Shown here piece after piece: positions 7,771 through 12,462 of a stretch of DNA of 12,462 nucleotides. A model generated the notes under the pieces. It was not told the origin of the DNA. It saw only the letters and a list, made by a program, of their open reading frames with translations, and ran no database searches. The stretch spans positions 1 to 12,462 of the forward strand of contig SKWP01000251.1 of the NCBI GenBank assembly GCA_007128865.1. Direction: 5' to 3'. The translations under genes and the position numbers were made by a program. The stretch is from Paracoccaceae bacterium. Lineage in GTDB: Bacteria; Pseudomonadota; Alphaproteobacteria; Rhodobacterales; Rhodobacteraceae. How positions within the stretch are numbered: position 1 is the first letter of the stretch; each line of letters opens with the position of its first letter.

Positions 7771-7809
7771 GAAAGGCGCAAGGCGCGGGCCGCAAGGCAC
7801 GCGCCTTTC
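7771..7809 (+). promoter_or_regulatory. Second hairpin in the surf1 leader, with alternative pairing
   Basis: GAAAGGCGC (7771-7779) pairs perfectly with GCGCCTTTC (7801-7809) around a 21-nt loop. That loop holds GCGCGGGCC (7783-7791), a second copy of the right arm of the preceding hairpin (7757-7765). The left arm at 7745-7753 could therefore pair with either copy, an arrangement reminiscent of an attenuator. Confidence 0.4.
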
Positions 7810-7831
7810 CGCATGACAGGGGAAAAGCCGA

Positions 7832-8521
7832 ATGGCCCGGACGCGGCGTACACGGATGCTCGGCGCGCTGATCCTCGGCCTGGGGGGATGCGCCATCCTG
7901 CTGGGGCTGGGGACCTGGCAGGTCCAGCGGCACTTATGGAAGCAGGATCTTCTGGCTGCCATGGAGGCCCGCCTCGAGCAGCCGCCGGTTGCGCTTCCCC
8001 GGGCGCCCGACCCGGCGCGAGACCGGTTTCTTGCCGTAGCGCTATCGGGCACCTTCGATACCGCCGAAATCGCGGTGATGGCCTCGCGGCGCGGCGACGG
8101 CCCAGGCTACCGGATCGTGACCGCCTTTGAAACCGACGATGGCCGGCGCATTCTCGTCGACCGCGGCTTCATTCCCGCCGCGCGGCGGCCAGACCCACGC
8201 CCGCCGATCCCCGCGCAGCTGATCGGCAACCTGCACTGGCCCGAAGAGGTCGATCGCTTCACGCCTCCGCCGGATATTCCGGCCGGGCTCTGGTTCGCCC
8301 GCGATCTGCCGTCGATGGCATCGGCGCTCGGGGCCGAGCCGGTGCTTGTTGTCCTGCGCGCAAGCGATGAGGCCCGCCCGGCCGCCAGTGCAATGCCGCT
8401 CGACACCTCGGGCGTGCCCGACAACCATGCCAATTATGCCGTGACATGGTTTCTGCTGGCGGCAGCATGGGCGGGGATGACAGTTTTCCTGCTGTGGCGT
8501 ATCAGACAGCAACCCGAGTAA
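7832..8521 (+). CDS. surf1: SURF1 family oxidase assembly protein
   Basis: Surf1 assists insertion or stabilisation of heme a in subunit I of the aa3 oxidase; it is an inner-membrane protein with two helices flanking a periplasmic domain. The 229-residue protein has an N-terminal helix (about 9-28) running into the family motif GTWQVQR (27-33). The middle motifs are GPGYRIVTAF (90-99) and ILVDRGFIP (107-115). The C-terminal NHANYAVTWFLLA (198-210) enters the second helix. Length is normal for bacterial Surf1. The ATG at 7832 has AGGGGA 8 nt upstream. It is separated from ctaE by a 95-bp leader with two hairpins and followed by thrC 13 bp later, so it probably shares a transcript with thrC. 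Confidence 0.95.
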   Translation: MARTRRTRMLGALILGLGGCAILLGLGTWQVQRHLWKQDLLAAMEARLEQPPVALPRAPDPARDRFLAVALSGTFDTAEIAVMASRRGDGPGYRIVTAFETDDGRRILVDRGFIPAARRPDPRPPIPAQLIGNLHWPEEVDRFTPPPDIPAGLWFARDLPSMASALGAEPVLVVLRASDEARPAASAMPLDTSGVPDNHANYAVTWFLLAAAWAGMTVFLLWRIRQQPE

Positions 8522-8534
8522 GGAACCCGCCCCG

Positions 8535-9944
8535 ATGACCGCTTCGCCTGTCTATGTCTCGACCCGCGGCCGCGCGCCGGCACTGGGCTTTGCCGATACG
8601 ATGCTCACCGGGCTTGCGCGCGACGGCGGGCTTTATGTGCCGGCCGAGGTGCCGCGGATGCCGGCAGCCGAAATCGCCGCACTCGCCGGCCTGCCGTACG
8701 AGGAGGTTGCGCTGCGGGTCATCGCGCCGTTTGTCGGCGATGCCTTTACCGAGACAGAGCTTGCCGGCGCGATCGAGCGCGCCTACGCCGGCTTCGGGCA
8801 CCGGGCGCGGGCGCCGCTGGCCCAGCTTGACGCCGGTCATTTCCTGCTCGAGCTGTTCCACGGGCCGACGCTCGCCTTCAAGGATTTCGCCATGCAGCTG
8901 ATCGGCCAGCTGTTCGAGCTGGAACTGCGCCGCCGCGGTGAACGGGTGACGATCGTCGGCGCAACCTCGGGCGATACCGGCTCGGCGGCGATCGAGGCCT
9001 TTGGCGGCCGCGAGGCGGTGGATGTGTTCATCCTGTTCCCCGAAGGCCGGGTGTCCGAGGTTCAGCGCCGCCAGATGACCACCCCGGCCGCGGCGAATGT
9101 GCATGCGCTGGCCATCGCCGGCGACTTTGACGCGGCACAGGCGCGGGTCAAGGACATGTTCAACGATTTCGCCTTCCGCGACAGCGTGCGGCTGGCCGGG
9201 GTGAATTCGATCAACTGGGGCCGGGTCCTGGCGCAGGTGGTGTATTACTTCCATGCCGCCGTGGCCCTTGGCGCCCCGCACCGCAAGGTCAGCTTCACGG
9301 TGCCCACCGGCAATTTCGGCGATATCTTCGCAGGCTTCATTGCGCGCCAGATGGGATTGCCGATCGAGCGTCTGGTCATCGCCACCAACCGCAACGACAT
9401 CCTGCACCGCTGCATGGAAACCGCAGCCTACACCCGGCAGGGCGTGGTGCCGTCGACAAGCCCGTCGATGGATATCGAGGTGTCATCGAATTTCGAACGT
9501 GCGCTCTACTGGGCCCATGGCAAGGATCCGGCGGTCATCTGCGGCCTCATGGACGATCTTGGCGGGTCGGGTGGTTTCAGGCTTTCGGAAAATGCCATGG
9601 CCGCGCTCAGGCAGGTCTATGACAGCGGCAGGTCCGACGAGGCGCTGACTTCCGAAACCATCGCCCGGACCTTTGCCGAGACCGGAGAGCTGCTCTGCCC
9701 CCATTCGGCGGTGGGTGTGGCAGTGGCCAGCCGGCATCTGCAGCACGATCCGGCCACCCCGATGATCACCCTTGCCACCGCCCACCCCGCCAAGTTTCCC
9801 GATGCGGTGCAGGCCGCCACCGGCATCCGCCCCGCCCTTCCGGCGCGCATGGCTGACCTTTTCGACCGGCCCGAGCGGGTGACACCGGTGCCCGACGATC
9901 TGGCCGCCATCGAGGCGCTGATCCGGGAAAGGACAGCCGCATGA
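8535..9944 (+). CDS. thrC: Threonine synthase
   Basis: ThrC converts O-phospho-L-homoserine and water to L-threonine and phosphate, the last step of threonine synthesis, in the cytoplasm with pyridoxal phosphate. The 469-residue protein is of the longer proteobacterial type. The N-terminal YVSTRGRAPALGFADTMLTG (7-26) and LARDGGLYVP (27-36) segments are typical. The PLP lysine is K116 in GPTLAFKDFAMQ (110-121). SGDTGSAAIEAF (145-156) and the phosphate-binding loop TVPTGNFGDIFAG (255-267) follow, then PSMDIEVSSNFER (310-322). AAGGAA lies 9 nt before the ATG, right behind the surf1 stop. Its TGA overlaps the next gene's ATG (ATGA), implying translational coupling with the M16 peptidase. Confidence 0.97.
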   Translation: MTASPVYVSTRGRAPALGFADTMLTGLARDGGLYVPAEVPRMPAAEIAALAGLPYEEVALRVIAPFVGDAFTETELAGAIERAYAGFGHRARAPLAQLDAGHFLLELFHGPTLAFKDFAMQLIGQLFELELRRRGERVTIVGATSGDTGSAAIEAFGGREAVDVFILFPEGRVSEVQRRQMTTPAAANVHALAIAGDFDAAQARVKDMFNDFAFRDSVRLAGVNSINWGRVLAQVVYYFHAAVALGAPHRKVSFTVPTGNFGDIFAGFIARQMGLPIERLVIATNRNDILHRCMETAAYTRQGVVPSTSPSMDIEVSSNFERALYWAHGKDPAVICGLMDDLGGSGGFRLSENAMAALRQVYDSGRSDEALTSETIARTFAETGELLCPHSAVGVAVASRHLQHDPATPMITLATAHPAKFPDAVQAATGIRPALPARMADLFDRPERVTPVPDDLAAIEALIRERTAA

Positions 9945-11206
9945 CCGCACCACGCCTTACCGTTCTGCCCAACGGCTTCCGGGTGGTTTCCGAAGCCATG
10001 CCAGGGCTTGCATCGGCATCCGTCGGCATCTGGGTCGAGGCCGGCGCCCGCCACGAGACCGCCGAACAGAACGGCGTTGCGCATTTCCTTGAACACATGG
10101 CCTTCAAGGGCACCGACCGGCGCAGCGCGCTCGACATATCCGAGCAGATCGAGGATGTGGGCGGCTATATCAACGCCTATACCAGCCGCGAGATGACCGC
10201 CTATTATGCGCGGGTGCTGCAAGCCGATGTGCCGCTTGCGGTCGATATCCTTGCCGACATCCTGCTGAATTCGACCTTTGAGCCACGCGAGATCGAGGTT
10301 GAACGCGGCGTGATCCTGCAGGAGATCGGTCAGGCGATGGACACGCCCGACGACGTGATCTTCGACTGGCTGCAGGAAGCCGCCTTTCCCGCGCAGCCGA
10401 TCGGGCGGTCGATCCTGGGCCAGTCCCGGCAGGTGGGCAGCTTCGGGCGCGACGATCTGCGCGGCTTTGTCGGCCGTCATTACGGACCGCAACAGATGAT
10501 CCTTGCCGCGGCCGGTGCGGTGGATCACGACGCGCTGGTGGACATGGCCGGCGAAGCCTTTGGCGGCCTGCCGCGCCTGCCGCTGGTCGTGCCGGAATCG
10601 GCACGGTTCTTCAGCGGCGAACGGCGCGAGGTGCGCGACCTCGAGCAGGCGCATTTCGCGCTCGCCTTCGAGGGGCCGGGCTATCGTGATGCCGATTTCC
10701 ACACCGCCCATGTCTTTGCCACCGCCCTTGGCGGGGGCATGTCGTCGCGCCTGTTCCAGAAGCTGCGCGAGGAACGGGGCCTTTGCTATTCCATCTTCGC
10801 CCAGGCCGGCGCCTTTGCCGATACCGGGCTGATCACCATCTATGCCGGAACCGGCGCCGAAGAACTGGCCGAGCTTTCGACGCTGACCATAGACGAGCTG
10901 AAGCGGTCGGCCGAAGAGATGTCCGAGGCCGAAGTGGCGCGCGCACGCGCCCAGATGAAGGCCGGCATGCTGATGGGGCTGGAAAGCCCCTCAGCCAGGG
11001 CCGAAAGGCTCGCACGGCATCTGTCTGTCTGGGGGCGGGTGCCGGATCTGGACGATGCCCTGGCAAGGATCGACGCGGTAACTGCACCCCGGGTTCGGGA
11101 TTATGCCCAGCGACTGGCCGGCGGCGGGCGCGCGGCGCTGGCGCTTTATGGTCCGGTGGCAGGCGGCCCCGATCTGGTGGCGCTGAGCCGGCGTCTGGCT
11201 GCCTGA
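9941..11206 (+). CDS. M16 zinc peptidase, mitochondrial processing peptidase-like
   Basis: This belongs to the M16 (pitrilysin) family, close to the beta subunit of mitochondrial processing peptidase; alphaproteobacterial members are often called PepR or MppA. Substrates in bacteria are poorly known. The 421-residue protein has the inverted zinc motif HFLEHMAFKGT (48-58; H48, E51 and H52), with the distal ligand E128 and helper E121 in EVERGVILQEI (119-129). This is the active-subunit pattern. The second half has the glycine-rich LGGGMSSRLFQKLREERGLCYS (263-284) with the conserved Arg and Tyr of M16 partner domains, so one chain carries both halves. No signal peptide is seen, so it is probably cytoplasmic. 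It overlaps thrC by 4 bp and the GNAT gene by 1 bp. Confidence 0.94.
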   Translation: MTAPRLTVLPNGFRVVSEAMPGLASASVGIWVEAGARHETAEQNGVAHFLEHMAFKGTDRRSALDISEQIEDVGGYINAYTSREMTAYYARVLQADVPLAVDILADILLNSTFEPREIEVERGVILQEIGQAMDTPDDVIFDWLQEAAFPAQPIGRSILGQSRQVGSFGRDDLRGFVGRHYGPQQMILAAAGAVDHDALVDMAGEAFGGLPRLPLVVPESARFFSGERREVRDLEQAHFALAFEGPGYRDADFHTAHVFATALGGGMSSRLFQKLREERGLCYSIFAQAGAFADTGLITIYAGTGAEELAELSTLTIDELKRSAEEMSEAEVARARAQMKAGMLMGLESPSARAERLARHLSVWGRVPDLDDALARIDAVTAPRVRDYAQRLAGGGRAALALYGPVAGGPDLVALSRRLAA

Positions 11207-11790
11207 TGCTCTGGCCGCGGCGCAAGCCCCGGATCGAGACCGAGCGTCTGATGCTGCGCTTGCCGCGGCATTCCGATTTCCGCGCCTGGTCTTCGCTTCG
11301 TTCGGCATCCGCGGAATTCCTGGTGCCATGGGAACCGGCCTGGGCAGCCGACCATCTGACGCGCCGGTCCTTCGGCAATCGCGTGCAGTGGTCGGAACGG
11401 ACCGAATCGGCCGGTACGGCCGTGCCGCTGTTCATTTTCCGCCGCGACGATGACGCGCTGCTGGGTGCCATCACGCTTGACAACATCCGCCGCGGCCCGG
11501 CGCAGGCCGGTACGCTGGGCTACTGGATCGGCGCGCCGCATATCCGGCAGGGCTACATGCGCGAAGCCATCACGGCGCTTGTGCATCACGCCTTTACCAT
11601 GCTCGACATCAGCCGGATCGAGGCCGCCTGCCTGCCCGAAAACGCCGCTTCGCGCGGTGTTCTTGAAAAATGCGGCTTCAAGTACGAAGGCGTGGCGCAA
11701 AGCTACCTTCAGATCAACGGCCGCTGGCGCAACCATGTCCTTTACGCAAATCTGCGCCACGACAGGCGCGGGCGCACCGAGGTAGGCTAG
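11206..11790 (+). CDS. GNAT acetyltransferase, RimJ/RimL-like
   Basis: The 194-residue protein looks like a RimJ/RimL-type acetyltransferase that moves acetyl from acetyl-CoA to an amine, perhaps the N-terminal alanine of ribosomal protein S5, but the substrate is inferred from the family only. Visible marks are the N-terminal IETERLMLRLPRHSDF (10-25), LGYWIGAPHIRQGYMREAI (104-122), which carries the acetyl-CoA pyrophosphate loop (R114, G116), and PENAASRGVLEKCGF (144-158), the classic C-terminal helix with N146. The ATG sits in TGATG with the M16 peptidase stop, so it is likely read by reinitiation. The frame is open upstream, but that part lies inside the M16 gene and is not real. A 35-bp gap separates it from the FAD-linked oxidase gene. 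Confidence 0.92.
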   Translation: MLWPRRKPRIETERLMLRLPRHSDFRAWSSLRSASAEFLVPWEPAWAADHLTRRSFGNRVQWSERTESAGTAVPLFIFRRDDDALLGAITLDNIRRGPAQAGTLGYWIGAPHIRQGYMREAITALVHHAFTMLDISRIEAACLPENAASRGVLEKCGFKYEGVAQSYLQINGRWRNHVLYANLRHDRRGRTEVG

Positions 11791-11825
11791 GCCCGCAAGC
11801 GCGGCAGTGTATGGAGGAGACCGAT

Positions 11826-12462
11826 ATGGCCGACACCGGCACGACCCTTGCCGCCTGCGATGCGGAATTCCTGGCCGGGCTGGCAGCACGCCTGCCCGAA
11901 GGCACCCTGCGCCAGCCGGAGCCGCGCTACCTCGAAGAACCGCGCGCGCGCTGGCAGGGGCTGGCGGGGGCTGTGGCCTGTCCCCGCACCACGGCAGAGG
12001 TTGCCGGGATCGTGGCCGCCTGCGCCGCGGCACGGGTCGGCATCGTGCCGCTTGCCGGTGGCACCGGGCTGGTTGGCGGGCAGGTCATGCCCGAGGGGCC
12101 CTTGCCGCTGGTCATGTCACTTGAACGCATGCGCGCCATTCGATCGGTGCATCCGGAAGAAAACGTGCTGGTCGCCGAAGCCGGCGCTGTTCTTGCGGAT
12201 GTCCAGGCGGCGGCTCGTCAGGCCGGCCGGCTGTTCCCGCTTTCGCTGGCCTCCGAAGGCAGCGCCCGCATCGGCGGCCTGCTGGGGACCAATGCCGGCG
12301 GTGTCGGGGTGCTTCGCTATGGCAATGCCCGCGACCTGTGCCTGGGCCTCGAGGCAGTGCTGCCGGACGGGCAGGTGATGCGCGGCCTGAAGCGACTGCG
12401 CAAGGACAATACCGGCTATGACCTGCGCCACCTTCTGATCGGGTCGGAGGGAACGCTGGGGA
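11826..12462 (+). CDS. FAD-linked oxidase, D-2-hydroxyacid dehydrogenase type (3' end outside window)
   Basis: The frame is open to the window end, giving the first 212 residues. It is the FAD-binding half of a VAO-family (GlcD/D-lactate/D-2-hydroxyglutarate dehydrogenase-like) flavoprotein that oxidises a D-2-hydroxyacid to the 2-oxoacid. Visible features are CPRTTAEVAGIV (52-63) at the start of the domain, the FAD phosphate loop PLAGGTGLVGG (75-85), the flavin-contact stretch SLASEGSARIGGLLGTNAGG (140-159), RYGNARDLCLGLEAVLPDG (164-182), and RKDNTGYDL (192-200) with LIGSEGTLG (204-212). The last two are characteristic of the D-2-hydroxyglutarate/D-lactate subgroup. The substrate cannot be fixed without the C-terminal half. 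A strong GGAGGAG (11813-11819) lies 6 nt before the ATG, and the gene may continue the upstream transcript. Confidence 0.92.
   Translation, partial: MADTGTTLAACDAEFLAGLAARLPEGTLRQPEPRYLEEPRARWQGLAGAVACPRTTAEVAGIVAACAAARVGIVPLAGGTGLVGGQVMPEGPLPLVMSLERMRAIRSVHPEENVLVAEAGAVLADVQAAARQAGRLFPLSLASEGSARIGGLLGTNAGGVGVLRYGNARDLCLGLEAVLPDGQVMRGLKRLRKDNTGYDLRHLLIGSEGTLG

Noticed and set aside
8502..9407. A 301-codon minus-strand frame opposite thrC, and similar ones opposite the M16 peptidase and ctaE
   Set aside because: Shadows of well-supported genes; composition and lack of motifs fit antisense artefacts.

Overview
The window is a GC-rich (roughly two-thirds G+C), densely coding bacterial chromosome segment. 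Gene content, gene order and protein sequences point to an alphaproteobacterium, most likely of the Rhodobacterales (Rhodobacter/Paracoccus-like). The main reason is the aa3 cytochrome oxidase order ctaC-ctaB-coxF-like-ctaG-ctaE without subunit I, followed by surf1, thrC and an M16 peptidase, with tldD divergent. No mobile element, CRISPR array, tRNA or rRNA was seen, and no intergenic gap exceeds 200 bp.

Layout. At 3-890 (+) is the 3' part of an AsmA-like gene ending in a charged coiled coil with a 26-residue tandem repeat. At 1084-2418 (-) is dprA and at 2504-3925 (-) is tldD. These two run in the same direction, and a CtrA-like site lies between them. A 175-bp divergent region (3926-4100) then starts the oxidase cluster on the + strand: ctaC/coxB (4101-5048), ctaB (5127-6086, TTG start), a 69-residue one-helix CoxF-like protein (6090-6299), ctaG (6296-6901), ctaE/coxC (6930-7736) and surf1 (7832-8521). 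Next come thrC (8535-9944), an M16 zinc peptidase (9941-11206) and a GNAT acetyltransferase (11206-11790), joined by stop/start overlaps. Last is the 5' part of an FAD-linked oxidase of the D-2-hydroxyacid dehydrogenase type (11826 to the window end).

How it works together. ctaC and ctaE encode subunits II and III of the aa3 oxidase. CtaB makes heme O, the precursor of heme A. CtaG delivers copper to the CuB site and Surf1 helps place heme a in subunit I. Subunit I itself (ctaD) and heme A synthase (ctaA) are not here. The downstream genes are housekeeping genes that appear to be carried along in the same direction.

No wholly new system is visible. The points most worth checking are regulatory: a CtrA-type motif directly upstream of dprA, two hairpins with a possible alternative pairing between ctaE and surf1, and a stem-loop between ctaC and ctaB.
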